Counted from the first letter of the stretch, positions 1 to 8,478 are shown. The stretch is 30,667 bases of DNA from Planctomycetota bacterium (GCA_018828825.1 JAHJUV010000087.1:1-30667); one strand, 5' to 3'. Notes: generated by a model from the sequence alone, not told the origin. Made by a program: numbers and translations.

Positions 1-1
1 C

Positions 2-1399
2 TATAAATCGATAAAGGCCCAGCTTAAAGGCGGCCCGGAACTCAAAAAACCCTTCTCGCTCGGAAAACCTGAAAACCAGGAAGAATCAGAAGAATCATCT
101 GATTCTGCCGAAAATAAAGGCGCCTCGCTCGAAATCGCCAATACACCCCAGGACGGCAAGCCTGCTGATATCCAGATACCTCCGGAGATTGAAAGAAATC
201 AGTCGGCAGATTCCGCAAGCCATATTTATAAAATCGACACCGACGGTTTCATAACCGATATCTTCAGTGAAACAGCGGCCTTTTTCGCGATACATCTGCA
301 AAACGACCATATTCTGCTCGGCACAGGAAACAAAGCTCAATTGTTCAGCATCAATCCGAAAACCGAAATTGAATCTATGATTTACGAAGACAAAAAGGCT
401 TCGCAGATAACCGATATCAAAAAATTCGGAAACGATGTAATCTTTTCTACGGCAAATCCGCCCAGGCTCATAGCGCTCAAATCAACTTTCGCCCAGACAG
501 GCTATTATGAATCCGATTTAATTGACGCCGGTCAGCCAGCGCAGTGGGGCAAACTCCAGATTGAAGCCGATGTTCCCGACGATACGAAAATAATGTTGAG
601 CGCAAGAAGCGGAAACGTTGACGACATAAACGACCCGACTTTTTCCGCCTGGACAGAGCCGGTAAAAATAACCCAGCCTGTCAACCTTACCGTTCCTTTA
701 GGCAGATTCTGTCAGTATAAATTAATTTTAGGCGGCACAAACGCCGCCGCTCCTGAAATCAGGCAGGTCGCCGCCGCTTATGTCATACCCAACCTGGCGC
801 CGAAAGTGACGGATGTCTCTATCGGCAAAGCCGATAAAGACACCGGGTCAAGCCTGCGAAAAATCGACTTCAAGGCGGAAGACGAAAACAGCGACCAGCT
901 TATTTACCAAATCGATTTCAGGAAAAAAGGACGCACAGGCTGGATTAAACTCATCGATGAACTCGACAAACCCGCTTTCGACTGGGACAGCAAAACCGTA
1001 GAAGACGGCGTCTATGAAATCAGGGTTACCGCTTCCGACGAACTAAATAATAATCAGAGCACGAAACTGACAGGTTCGAGAATAAGCGAACCGGCTGTCA
1101 TCGACAATACCGCCCCGGCAATCGAAAGCCATCAGCTCCAGGCAAATGGAAATTCAGCGACACTGACTCTCAAAGCCGTTGACCAATTCAGCGCCATTGA
1201 CAGTTTAAGTTATACAATAGACAGCAACGAAAAATGGATTTCCGTCCTGCCCGACGATAATGTTTTTGACACCAAGGCGGAAAACTTCACAATAAAAGCG
1301 AAAAAAATGGAACTCGGCCAGCACGTCCTTGCCGTCAGAATATCTGACGCCGAGGGTAATACAATGTATAAAACTTTTGATGTAGATATTAAAAAATGA
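2..1399 (+). CDS. Partial beta-propeller / Ig-like domain protein (3' end)
   Basis: The frame is open from base 2 to the TGA at 1397-1399, giving 465 residues; the start lies outside the window. The first part alternates short hydrophobic strands with phrases such as YKIDTDGFITDIF and LFSINPKTEIESMIY, the pattern of beta-propeller blades that read out a variable. The later part, from about residue 265, has Ig/Fn3-like segments with phrases such as DGVYEIRVTASDE and LGQHVLAVRISDAEGN. No catalytic residues were recognised. It is likely an extracytoplasmic or scaffold protein of the kind planctomycetes have in number; the signal peptide, if any, is not visible. It overlaps the fumarase gene by four bases (ATGA), so the two are probably translationally coupled. 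Function unknown; the fold call is inference from sequence texture. Confidence 0.75.
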   Translation, partial: YKSIKAQLKGGPELKKPFSLGKPENQEESEESSDSAENKGASLEIANTPQDGKPADIQIPPEIERNQSADSASHIYKIDTDGFITDIFSETAAFFAIHLQNDHILLGTGNKAQLFSINPKTEIESMIYEDKKASQITDIKKFGNDVIFSTANPPRLIALKSTFAQTGYYESDLIDAGQPAQWGKLQIEADVPDDTKIMLSARSGNVDDINDPTFSAWTEPVKITQPVNLTVPLGRFCQYKLILGGTNAAAPEIRQVAAAYVIPNLAPKVTDVSIGKADKDTGSSLRKIDFKAEDENSDQLIYQIDFRKKGRTGWIKLIDELDKPAFDWDSKTVEDGVYEIRVTASDELNNNQSTKLTGSRISEPAVIDNTAPAIESHQLQANGNSATLTLKAVDQFSAIDSLSYTIDSNEKWISVLPDDNVFDTKAENFTIKAKKMELGQHVLAVRISDAEGNTMYKTFDVDIKK

Positions 1400-2247
1400 G
1401 AACTATACCATTCGAAAAAATCGTTTCAGAAGTCGAAAAACTCTGCATAACCGCCGCCGCTGTCCTGCCGCAGGATGTCGCGGCCGCATTGGAACAGGCC
1501 GCCAAAAAAGAGTCAAGTAATTCTGCCAAAAAAATCCTCAATCAGCTTATCGAAAACGCAAAAATTGCAAAAGAAAAACAGATTCCGATTTGCCAGGACA
1601 CCGGCCTTGCCGTCGTATTCCTGCAAATCGGCTCCCAGACAGCAATCAAACCGGCGGGAAAAACTATTGTTGACGCCATAAATGCAGGCATAGCAAGAGG
1701 TTATGAAAAGGGATTTTTGCGCAAGAGCGTTGTTGCCCAGCCATTAAATAACAGAAAAAACACCGGCACAAACACCCCGGCAATCATTCATACCGAAATT
1801 ATCGGCGGCGATAAAATCAAAATAACCCTGCTGGCAAAAGGCGGCGGGTGCGAGAACAAAAGTCAGTTCAAAATGTTTCTGCCGACCGACAGCGCCGAGA
1901 AAATTTCCGATTGGATTGTAAAAACAGTTTCCGATGCCGGCGCCGACGCTTGTCCGCCGTTCGTCATTGGTGTAGGTCTTGGCGGCGATTTCGAACAGTG
2001 TTGCCTCTTGAGCAAAAAAGCGCTCACAAGAAAACTCGACTCGCAAAACGCCGACCCGTTTTACGCCCAAATGGAAAAACAGCTTTTGCAGAAAATAAAT
2101 TCTCTCGGCATAGGCCCTTCCGGCCTGGGCGGCGACACAACCGCACTTGCAGTTTCGATTGAAACCGCCCCCTGCCACATCGCTTCGCTTCCGGCGGCGG
2201 TTAATATCGAATGTCACGCTCATCGTCATAGTTCCATTGAAATATGA
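1396..2247 (+). CDS. Iron-sulfur fumarate hydratase, alpha subunit (class I, TtdA/FumA N-terminal type)
   Basis: This 283-residue protein matches the alpha subunit of two-subunit class I fumarate/tartrate hydratases, which hold a 4Fe-4S cluster and interconvert fumarate and malate in the cytoplasm. Visible motifs are PICQDTG, AKGGGCENKS, ACPPFVIGVGLGGDFE and NIECHAHRH. The three expected cluster cysteines fall at C66, C186 and C273, almost the same spacing as the three known in E. coli TtdA. The length is normal for an alpha subunit. It starts at an ATG inside the ATGA overlap with the upstream gene and ends in another ATGA overlap with the URO-D gene. The beta subunit usually lies directly downstream but is absent here, so it must be elsewhere if the enzyme works. 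Fumarase is more likely than tartrate dehydratase, but sequence alone does not settle the substrate. Confidence 0.9.
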   Translation: MRTIPFEKIVSEVEKLCITAAAVLPQDVAAALEQAAKKESSNSAKKILNQLIENAKIAKEKQIPICQDTGLAVVFLQIGSQTAIKPAGKTIVDAINAGIARGYEKGFLRKSVVAQPLNNRKNTGTNTPAIIHTEIIGGDKIKITLLAKGGGCENKSQFKMFLPTDSAEKISDWIVKTVSDAGADACPPFVIGVGLGGDFEQCCLLSKKALTRKLDSQNADPFYAQMEKQLLQKINSLGIGPSGLGGDTTALAVSIETAPCHIASLPAAVNIECHAHRHSSIEI

Positions 2248-3371
2248 CCGGCAAAGAACGCATTCTGACTTTACTAAAAGGCCAAAAGCCTGACAGAATC
2301 CCCCTCGGTTTTTATACAGTCGATTGCGATACCGTTTCAGCCGTCCTCGGCAGAAAAACTTTCGTCCGCGACAAAATCGCCCAGCAACTCGCCCTCTGGC
2401 AGGGCCGCCGCAGCGAAATCGTCGAAAGCCTCAGAAAAGATACCATAGATTTTTACCATAAAATAGAATTATGCGACATAATAACGCACAAGGATTCCAT
2501 CCTGCCGCCGAAAAATCAGCAATGGCCCAAAGCCGAAAAAATAGATGAAACAACATGGAAAGACCAACTCGGCAGAATATACAAAGTCTCTCATGCCGGC
2601 AACGAGCTTGTCTGTGCCCGCGACCCGGACACTGAAAAACCGTATCGTCCGGAAAATTTCCCCGAAGATATCGACCCTGCAACTTTCGACCAAACCTGCT
2701 TCGACGCATTCGGCGATGTAATTGACGAATTTTCCGACAGCCGTTTCGTCCTCGCCCCCGGCTATTTATACGCGATGACGCTGCTCGGCGGAATGGAAAA
2801 AGGTCTTGCCGAATACATAGCAAATCCCGAGCTTGTCAAAGCCGCCGCCAAAAACTATCTGGCTCACGACAACGCAATGTCTAAAAAAATTTTCCGTCCC
2901 GGCTTTTCAGGCGTTCTCCTCGGCGAAGACTACGGCACGACCCGCGCGCCGATAATTTCGCCTCAGATGTTCAGGGAATTTTGCCTGCCGATTATAAAAG
3001 CCAGATGCCAAAATGTAAGACAATATGTCGATTATATTTTCCTGCACTGCTGCGGCAATACTCTGCCGCTGGTTGATATGTTCATCGAAGCCGGCATAAA
3101 CTGCCTCCAGTCGCTCCAGCCACAGGCCGGTATGGAAATCGGCAATCTGCGGGAAAAATACGCCGGCCGAATGATTTTCTGGGGCGGTATATCTGCCGAA
3201 ATTCTCCTGACCGGCTCAACTGCCGATGTCCGCAAAAACGTAAAACAGGCCTGCCAAAAGGCCAGAAAAGGTGGAATTATTTTAGGCCCAAGCCATTCAA
3301 TCGCCCACGGCACACCTTACGACAACTTCATAGCGATGCTCGATGAATTCGAAAAGAATTGCGGATATTGA
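2244..3371 (+). CDS. Uroporphyrinogen decarboxylase superfamily protein (not HemE)
   Basis: The 375-residue protein has the URO-D/MtaA TIM-barrel pattern. It opens with MTGKERILTLLKGQKPDRIP, carries APGYLYAMTLLGG and LLGEDYGTTRAPIISPQMF in the middle, and ends with FLHCCGNTLPLVDMFIEAG and FWGGISAEILL. The substrate-binding RQAGR-type motif near the N-terminus of true HemE is missing, so it probably does not make coproporphyrinogen. Relatives include methyltransferases acting on corrinoid proteins (MtaA, CmuA); the HCC in the FLHCCGN loop could be part of a zinc site, but this is inference. Planctomycetes often carry many such paralogues of unknown role. It overlaps the fumarase alpha gene by four bases and ends three bases from the convergent rsmA. 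Confidence 0.82.
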   Translation: MTGKERILTLLKGQKPDRIPLGFYTVDCDTVSAVLGRKTFVRDKIAQQLALWQGRRSEIVESLRKDTIDFYHKIELCDIITHKDSILPPKNQQWPKAEKIDETTWKDQLGRIYKVSHAGNELVCARDPDTEKPYRPENFPEDIDPATFDQTCFDAFGDVIDEFSDSRFVLAPGYLYAMTLLGGMEKGLAEYIANPELVKAAAKNYLAHDNAMSKKIFRPGFSGVLLGEDYGTTRAPIISPQMFREFCLPIIKARCQNVRQYVDYIFLHCCGNTLPLVDMFIEAGINCLQSLQPQAGMEIGNLREKYAGRMIFWGGISAEILLTGSTADVRKNVKQACQKARKGGIILGPSHSIAHGTPYDNFIAMLDEFEKNCGY

Positions 3372-3374
3372 ATT

Positions 3375-4265
3375 TCAGCCGACTATCTCGTTACAGAGAT
3401 TTGCGATTGCGATATAATCCACAGCCCTTAATTCTTCCGGTCTGTGATGCGGCTCGACAAATGCTCTTCTAAAAATATCTTCCCAGTTATGAACGTTAGC
3501 AAGTTTTCCCTCGGTATATTTAACGCAGGCACGCATCATCTTCCGCCGATGCCCCATAAAAAGGTCCACCACCTGCTTGAACAATTGGACATTATGAATT
3601 TCGTCCGCCTTTTTCTGGTCCCTGTCGAACCGCACCATTGCCGAATCCACCTGCGGCACAGGCCAGAATACTTTCGGAGACAATTTTCTTAAAACTTTGC
3701 ACCGACCCATCGCGGTCAGAAAAATACTTAGTATCCCGTAATCCTCACTGCCCGGCTCAGCCGCCATTCTCTGGGCAACCTCTTTTTGTACGGTTACAAC
3801 CATCTCGTCTGCAACAACCGGCCCATCCAGAAGATTAAGCATTACGCTCGAAGCTACATTGTACGGTAAATTTGCAACAAGCAGAACCCTGCCGAAAAAT
3901 TCCTGCTGCCTCTGCTGAAGCTTTTCGATTACCTGCCGATTAATCGTATTTTTACTTTCGAGAACATCAGCAACCACAATTTCAAAATTGTCTGCGTCTT
4001 CAAGCTGCTGTTTTGTTATCTCCACAAGAATATCGTCGCATTCGACCGCGATAACCTTTCCCGCCCTTTTGACAAGTTCGCCTGTCAGCGACCCTGTACC
4101 CGTTCCTACTTCCAGAACAATATCGTTTTCCGTTATCGCCGCGTTTGTAAGCAGAAATTGCATAAGGTTAAGGTCGATGAGGAAATGCTGGCCGAGCCGC
4201 TTATTCGGCTCGACTCCCGCCCCCGCCAGCAACCTTTGTATTTCCGTCTTCGTCTGCATAAACAA
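3375..4265 (-). CDS. rsmA: 16S rRNA dimethyladenosine transferase RsmA (KsgA)
   Basis: RsmA dimethylates two adjacent adenines in the 3' terminal helix of 16S rRNA during small-subunit maturation, using S-adenosylmethionine. The 296-residue protein has the N-terminal NKRLGQHFLID motif, the SAM-binding loop LEVGTGTGSLT (about residues 51-61), an acidic ECDD after the next strand, and the catalytic NLPYN at residues 132-136. The C-terminal RRAFVEPHHRPEEL region fits the rRNA-binding domain. It is the last gene of the ribE-pdxA cluster, two bases after the nucleotidyltransferase gene. The pairing of pdxA and rsmA in one operon is common in bacteria, which makes the two small genes between them look like an insertion. 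The third codon (ATG) is an alternative start. Confidence 0.95.
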   Translation of the reverse strand: MFMQTKTEIQRLLAGAGVEPNKRLGQHFLIDLNLMQFLLTNAAITENDIVLEVGTGTGSLTGELVKRAGKVIAVECDDILVEITKQQLEDADNFEIVVADVLESKNTINRQVIEKLQQRQQEFFGRVLLVANLPYNVASSVMLNLLDGPVVADEMVVTVQKEVAQRMAAEPGSEDYGILSIFLTAMGRCKVLRKLSPKVFWPVPQVDSAMVRFDRDQKKADEIHNVQLFKQVVDLFMGHRRKMMRACVKYTEGKLANVHNWEDIFRRAFVEPHHRPEELRAVDYIAIANLCNEIVG

Positions 4266-4267
4266 AA

Positions 4268-4831
4268 CTAATTAACCTTTTGTGCTTTTCTCCACTCGTC
4301 TGTCAAATTATTCTCAGAAACTTTCTTTTCCAGTTCGGTTATATCTATAATTTTTCTCGAAATTTCGAGCATCTTTTTTATATCGCTTAAGTGTTTGCTG
4401 CTGCCTCCTTCTTTGAAATATTCAAGTTTCCTTATAATGACATATTCCGGCGGCGCAAGCCAGACATCGCAATTTTCTATCGTTACTTTCTTTCTATTAG
4501 TCATTGCCCATATATGAAGTTTATCCTCTCCAACAGGATATATATCCGCTTTAAAGCCGGTGCTGTGATGAATTATATTGAAGTGTCCGCCTGTTTTTTT
4601 TGCTATCTCCGCTTTTATAACTTCCATCGGTGGACAATAAAATTCTTCCCTGTCAAATACACTGACAAGTTTTTCTATATTATGAGTATGCAGTCCAAGA
4701 ACAAGGTCTATATCGTGTGTTACACGCGGTTCTCCATAGATAATGCTCGCCACAGAACCAGTCGTCATATATTCTATACCGCTGTTATTCAGGCGTTCCA
4801 GAAATATTAAAAAAAGATTAGCTTCTTGCAT
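4268..4831 (-). CDS. Minimal nucleotidyltransferase-fold protein (AbiEii/MNT-like)
   Basis: This 187-residue protein has the nucleotidyltransferase signature: GS at residues 25-26, then HDIDLVLG with the metal-binding pair D40 and D42, and a third acidic residue in GFKADIYPV (about residue 102). A longer frame reaches 4861 but begins with TTG. The ATG at 4831 has AAGGA nine bases upstream, so I chose it. The start lies 14 bases inside the upstream 63-aa gene, which implies coupled translation. Proteins of this fold paired with a small partner act in known toxin-antitoxin systems, where they transfer AMP or other nucleotides to tRNA or proteins. The target here is unknown. It could also be an unrelated nucleotide-modifying enzyme. 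Confidence 0.8.
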   Translation of the reverse strand: MQEANLFLIFLERLNNSGIEYMTTGSVASIIYGEPRVTHDIDLVLGLHTHNIEKLVSVFDREEFYCPPMEVIKAEIAKKTGGHFNIIHHSTGFKADIYPVGEDKLHIWAMTNRKKVTIENCDVWLAPPEYVIIRKLEYFKEGGSSKHLSDIKKMLEISRKIIDITELEKKVSENNLTDEWRKAQKVN

Positions 4832-5009
4832 TAGTAAAAATCCTTTTAACTTCCTGTTCAATTTGAGTGCTTGACCAGTCTTTATGAATCTCTTTCAGCC
4901 AGGCCGCTTTGAATTCCCAGGCGGAGTAATACAACCTCATCGCAAGCCGTACTTTTTGTGTCGGCGTCATCTTTCTCAAAATCTCGTTTTGTATTTCCTG
5001 ACCAGTCAT
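4818..5009 (-). CDS. Small protein paired with the nucleotidyltransferase (putative partner)
   Basis: A 63-residue, mostly helical protein with a charged, tryptophan-containing C-terminal half (AAWLKEIHKDWSS, then EQEVKRIFTNARS). I recall small proteins of this look encoded next to nucleotidyltransferase-fold genes in many bacteria, but no biochemical role is known to me. It begins eight bases after the pdxA stop, with only a weak purine-rich site ahead of the ATG, and its 3' end overlaps the nucleotidyltransferase gene. The order small gene then enzyme, with overlap, is typical of toxin-antitoxin cassettes. Whether it is an antitoxin is inference. Confidence 0.7.
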   Translation of the reverse strand: MTGQEIQNEILRKMTPTQKVRLAMRLYYSAWEFKAAWLKEIHKDWSSTQIEQEVKRIFTNARS

Positions 5010-5017
5010 AATAAAAT

Positions 5018-6112
5018 CTATTTCTTTGCTTCTATATTCTGAATTTTAAATTCTGCGTTCTGTTTTCTGGTTTTTGCCATTTCTACCGCAAGTTTTATCG
5101 CCGCTCTCATACTCGACTCGTCCGCAACGCCTTTGCCCGCAATGTCGAACGCCGTCCCGTGCGCCGGCGAAGTGCGTATAATCGGCAGTCCTATTGTAAC
5201 ATTTACCGCATCCCTGAACGCAAGCAATTTTACAGGTATCATCCCCTGGTCGTGATACATCGCCACGACTCCGTCGTACTTGCCCGCAGCCGCTTTTACA
5301 AAAAGCGTATCGGCCGGATAAGGCCCCGAGCACTTTATCCCCATTTCCTGCGCAATCAAAATCGCAGGACTGATTATCCTTTGCTCTTCGTCGCCGAACT
5401 GCCCCTCCTCGCCGGCGTGCGGATTAAGCGCAGCCACCGCTATATGCGGATTTTTTATCCCGAAAAATTCCTGCAATGCCGTATTGAGCAAATCTATCGG
5501 CTCATAAACACACCCGATTGTAAATTTATTGCGAAGGTCAAAAAGCGATTCGTGGATTGTCGCCAGCGCGATTTTCAAAGGCCCTGCCGCGAACATCATC
5601 GCCTTTCTCGGCGACTTGCACATTGCCGCAAGCATTTCCGTATGGCCCGGCCATTCTGCCCCCGCTTCTTTCCAGCTCGTTTTGCTTATCGGCGCCGTAA
5701 CTACCGCATCGATAATTCCCGCCTTTGCCGCATTGATTGCATCGCTGCAGAATCTCAGTGATGCCTCACCGCCGGCCTTGCTCGGCCCTTTTGTAAACAA
5801 AGGAACAGAGTAATCGTCATAATCGGCGACAATTATATTATGCGGACAGTCTCTGCTTATCTTCTCGTGCTGGCATCTACCCCAAAAAGGCTCTATCTCC
5901 GTAAGGTCCGCCGCGTATTCGAGAAATTCATCCATCCCGAAAATGATAAACTTCGCCCCCCGTCTAACAAACGGGTCGTACAGCGCCTTGACGATAATCT
6001 CCGGCCCGATACCCAAAGGCTCACCCATCGTGATTCCTATCACTATCGGCTCATCGTGCTTGTCCGCCGTAGCCTTGGCGGAGGTGGAATTTTTATGATT
6101 GTTTTCGGTCAT
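5018..6112 (-). CDS. pdxA: 4-hydroxythreonine-4-phosphate dehydrogenase PdxA
   Basis: PdxA oxidises 4-phosphohydroxy-L-threonine, using NAD, for DXP-dependent pyridoxal phosphate synthesis. The 364-residue protein shows VIGITMGEPLGIGPEIIVKA at the core start, TAPISKTSW, the metal-site histidine motifs WPGHTEM, ALNPHAGEEGQFG and SPAHGTAFDIAGKG, and AMYHDQGMIPVKL. Both ends are longer than the usual enzyme. The N-terminal extension contains STSAKATADK, encoded by a short palindromic repeat (6063-6082). The C-terminal tail RKQNAEFKIQNIEAKK is encoded by an ATTCTG-rich low-complexity stretch. The core looks intact, so the enzyme is probably active. It starts 11 bases after ribE and is followed eight bases later by the small partner gene; no strong ribosome binding site is visible. 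Confidence 0.95.
   Translation of the reverse strand: MTENNHKNSTSAKATADKHDEPIVIGITMGEPLGIGPEIIVKALYDPFVRRGAKFIIFGMDEFLEYAADLTEIEPFWGRCQHEKISRDCPHNIIVADYDDYSVPLFTKGPSKAGGEASLRFCSDAINAAKAGIIDAVVTAPISKTSWKEAGAEWPGHTEMLAAMCKSPRKAMMFAAGPLKIALATIHESLFDLRNKFTIGCVYEPIDLLNTALQEFFGIKNPHIAVAALNPHAGEEGQFGDEEQRIISPAILIAQEMGIKCSGPYPADTLFVKAAAGKYDGVVAMYHDQGMIPVKLLAFRDAVNVTIGLPIIRTSPAHGTAFDIAGKGVADESSMRAAIKLAVEMAKTRKQNAEFKIQNIEAKK
6063..6082. repeat. Short palindromic dispersed repeat inside pdxA
   Basis: The 20-base palindrome has arms TCCGCC and GGCGGA around an eight-base spacer and can form a hairpin. On the coding strand it encodes the SAKATADK stretch in the PdxA N-terminus. A related copy with the same arms but a longer spacer lies at 24949-24975, so this is a dispersed REP-like element rather than native pdxA sequence. 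Confidence 0.7.
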
Positions 6113-6123
6113 TGATTAAACTT

Positions 6124-6756
6124 TTAAAACCCCATTTCTTTAAGTTTCTCAACGCTAAGTCCCTGCCCACTCGGCAGGATTTCCCCAAGCTGTTTTTTCA
6201 CAATTCGGCAGATTATATCCGTTTCAATATTTACCGAATCGCCAACCCTGTAATTTTTGAAAATCGTATTCTCGAAAGTCGCCGGGATTATCGCTGTGCC
6301 AAAATTACTCTTTTCTATATCGGTAATGGTAAGACTTACCCCGTCAATTGCTATCGAACCTTTTGGTATGATGTGGTCTAAAACTTCCTTCGGCGCCTCG
6401 AATACAAACTGCCAGAAGTCTCCTTTTCTCTCGATTTTTTTTATCTTCCCGACCGCGTCAATATGCCCCTGCACAAAGTGTCCGCCGAACCGGTCATTTG
6501 CAGACATCGCCCTTTCGATATTTACCAATGAGCTGGTTTTTAAATTTCCAATTGTGGTCTTTGTAACCGTCTCACCGCTTACGTCGAACTGTGCCGTATT
6601 TCCTCTCAGGCTGGAAACCGTCAGGCAAACTCCGTTAACGGCGATGCTGTCGCCTAATTTAACATCCCGGCCAAGGTCTATTTCCAGCCTCATTCCGCCG
6701 CCTTGTCGGACCGCCGAAACCGCTCTGCAAACAGATTCAATTATTCCCGTAAACAT
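6124..6756 (-). CDS. ribE: Riboflavin synthase alpha chain
   Basis: Riboflavin synthase dismutates two molecules of 6,7-dimethyl-8-ribityllumazine to riboflavin and the pyrimidine precursor. The 210-residue length is typical, and the family start MFTGIIE is present. The two lumazine-binding barrels are visible as a repeat: GDSIAVNGVCLTVSSL with GGHFVQGHIDAVG in the first, and KGSIAIDGVSLTITDI in the second. It is the first gene of a minus-strand operon with pdxA, the small/nucleotidyltransferase pair and rsmA. A good promoter lies directly upstream (6778-6807). No FMN riboswitch was recognised in the short 5' region. Confidence 0.95.
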   Translation of the reverse strand: MFTGIIESVCRAVSAVRQGGGMRLEIDLGRDVKLGDSIAVNGVCLTVSSLRGNTAQFDVSGETVTKTTIGNLKTSSLVNIERAMSANDRFGGHFVQGHIDAVGKIKKIERKGDFWQFVFEAPKEVLDHIIPKGSIAIDGVSLTITDIEKSNFGTAIIPATFENTIFKNYRVGDSVNIETDIICRIVKKQLGEILPSGQGLSVEKLKEMGF

Positions 6757-6777
6757 AGAACCCTCAACAAATTACAA

Positions 6778-6807
6778 CTATTATCGACCGCAAAACTATA
6801 TTGTCAA
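6778..6807 (-). promoter_or_regulatory. Sigma70-type promoter for ribE operon
   Basis: Read on the minus strand, TTGACA (6802-6807) is followed after 18 bases by TAATAG (6778-6783). It lies 21 bases upstream of the ribE ATG, so the 5' leader would be very short, too short for a riboswitch. Confidence 0.6.
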
Positions 6808-6897
6808 ATACCTTTTTACCGCCGTTTTTTAACTTTTCAGACAACCCTTTAATTGGTATTATAGTATAATGTTTTTTAAGGGAAAAGTGGATAAATT

Positions 6898-8451
6898 ATG
6901 ACAGAATCTAATAATCTTTTAAAGGCCGTATTTTTAGTTCTTATTTCTTTCGTTTATATATCGGAGGTTTCTGCCGCTCCGCCGGAGCAATCCCCCAGGC
7001 CTGTCAGCCAAAGGGTCCAGGCTCTACAGGAAAGAAGACAGCAGTTCGAGCAGGAAGCCGCTGATGCCATTCCTGATGTCGAAGCCGAATACGCAAAGTT
7101 TATAACCTATGTCAATTCTAACCAGACACCAGACGATTCGAACGTCAGCGAGGGTCTGAAATTCATCGCAAAAAATAGAAAATTCCTGCCTGTCTTCAAC
7201 AAGCAGCAAAAAGGCGATATCTATTACGCTCTCTCCGCGTGGGTATATTATTTCGACAACAAGCCGGACAAGGCATTGAAGCAGGTTGTCTCCGCCTACA
7301 AACTAACCCCTCAAAATTCTAAAATCATCAAAACATATCTTGCTCTTTCATTAATTTACAAAGATTATATGCCAATAGCCGAAATTCTTGCCGGCCAGGA
7401 GATGCCCCCGGCAATCACCGAGCCTGAAATCCTGCAGTATCAGCAACAGTCCAACGTTGAGTTAAATCTCGATATCAATAGTATTCATCCTGAACTACTG
7501 GGCAAAACTTTTAATGTTCTGCCCAAAATGCCCGACAGACATATCCTATGTATGTTTTTATGGAAACTCGACCCTAATGAGCTTGAAAAGTTTTCCTTGG
7601 TGAATGAGACCCCGCCGCCGGTCACAGGTAAAGAAGAATCTCTGGAAACAACCGAGCCTCAAACATACGAGCCGCAGGAAGAAACCTTTAAAAAACTCTC
7701 TGCAACTGAAACTTTCTCGCAATTGCAAAACAAATTTGCCTCGGATACAAGAATTGTTTTCATTGGAATTAATCTCAACGACCCTTCTAAAATAAATAAT
7801 ATCGGAAATTGGCTGACCAAAAATCCTCAGCAATGGCAATCTGCTCCGCCATCTGCCGAGCTCCAGCAGGAAATAGCCTCGTTTCTTAATCTCACTCCGG
7901 ACAAACCGATGATTCTGCTCGTCGGCCCGGACTCTACCGTAAGATATCTCGGTGATGTCGACAGTTTTCTGCCGCCAATGATTATCAATAATATTTTAGC
8001 TGACCAGACTCAATTCGCCGAGCCTGATAAACCGGAGGAACCCAATCAGCCGCTGCCATTACCGCAAACTCCTGCCGTAGTCGAACCGAACAATGAACTG
8101 CCGACACCGTCGGAACCGGCCGAAATTCAACAGCCTCCCATCGTAAAGGAGACCAATGAAACTTCTGCCTCTGTTCAGGAAACTCCTCCGCCTGCTCAGT
8201 CTAAAACCGAGATTGATGAAGACTTTTTCGACCCGCGAGCTGAAACCCTTATCGAAAACGCCAGGGCTTTTTTCAAAATCGGTAACAGACTCCAATATCA
8301 CACTTACTCAAAACCTATTGAAATGTGCCGAACCGTAATCAAAGATTATCCAAACACAAAATACTCCGAACAGGCAAGGCTGCTTATGCGGCAGGTACCT
8401 GAAAGATTTCGCCAGCGTTATAACATTACCGACGAAGAATTAGGATTGTAA
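6898..8451 (+). CDS. Secreted protein with thioredoxin-like domain and C-terminal helical repeat
   Basis: A 517-residue protein with a signal peptide (hydrophobic residues 9-25, AVFLVLISFVYISEVSA). An N-terminal helical region includes a TPR-like stretch around residues 100-160 (GDIYYALSAWVYYFDNKPDK). Residues about 266-366 resemble a thioredoxin/TlpA fold (RIVFIGINLND, then KPMILLVGPDSTVRYLGDV) but have no CxxC pair, so no thiol redox activity is expected. A proline-rich linker (about 375-440) leads to a final TPR-like segment with MCRTVIKDYPNTKYSEQARLL. It is likely an exported scaffold or assembly factor; the exact role is unknown. A TATAAT-like -10 lies at 6865-6870 without a clear -35. 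It is followed after 27 bases by the thymidylate-synthase-like gene and is probably co-transcribed with it. Confidence 0.85.
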   Translation: MTESNNLLKAVFLVLISFVYISEVSAAPPEQSPRPVSQRVQALQERRQQFEQEAADAIPDVEAEYAKFITYVNSNQTPDDSNVSEGLKFIAKNRKFLPVFNKQQKGDIYYALSAWVYYFDNKPDKALKQVVSAYKLTPQNSKIIKTYLALSLIYKDYMPIAEILAGQEMPPAITEPEILQYQQQSNVELNLDINSIHPELLGKTFNVLPKMPDRHILCMFLWKLDPNELEKFSLVNETPPPVTGKEESLETTEPQTYEPQEETFKKLSATETFSQLQNKFASDTRIVFIGINLNDPSKINNIGNWLTKNPQQWQSAPPSAELQQEIASFLNLTPDKPMILLVGPDSTVRYLGDVDSFLPPMIINNILADQTQFAEPDKPEEPNQPLPLPQTPAVVEPNNELPTPSEPAEIQQPPIVKETNETSASVQETPPPAQSKTEIDEDFFDPRAETLIENARAFFKIGNRLQYHTYSKPIEMCRTVIKDYPNTKYSEQARLLMRQVPERFRQRYNITDEELGL

Positions 8452-8478
8452 TCATCATTTGACACGGAGGTTGGCAGA

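Noticed and set aside
2244..3371. HemE (uroporphyrinogen decarboxylase proper)
   Set aside because: The N-terminal RQAGR-type substrate motif of HemE is missing, so only the superfamily is called.
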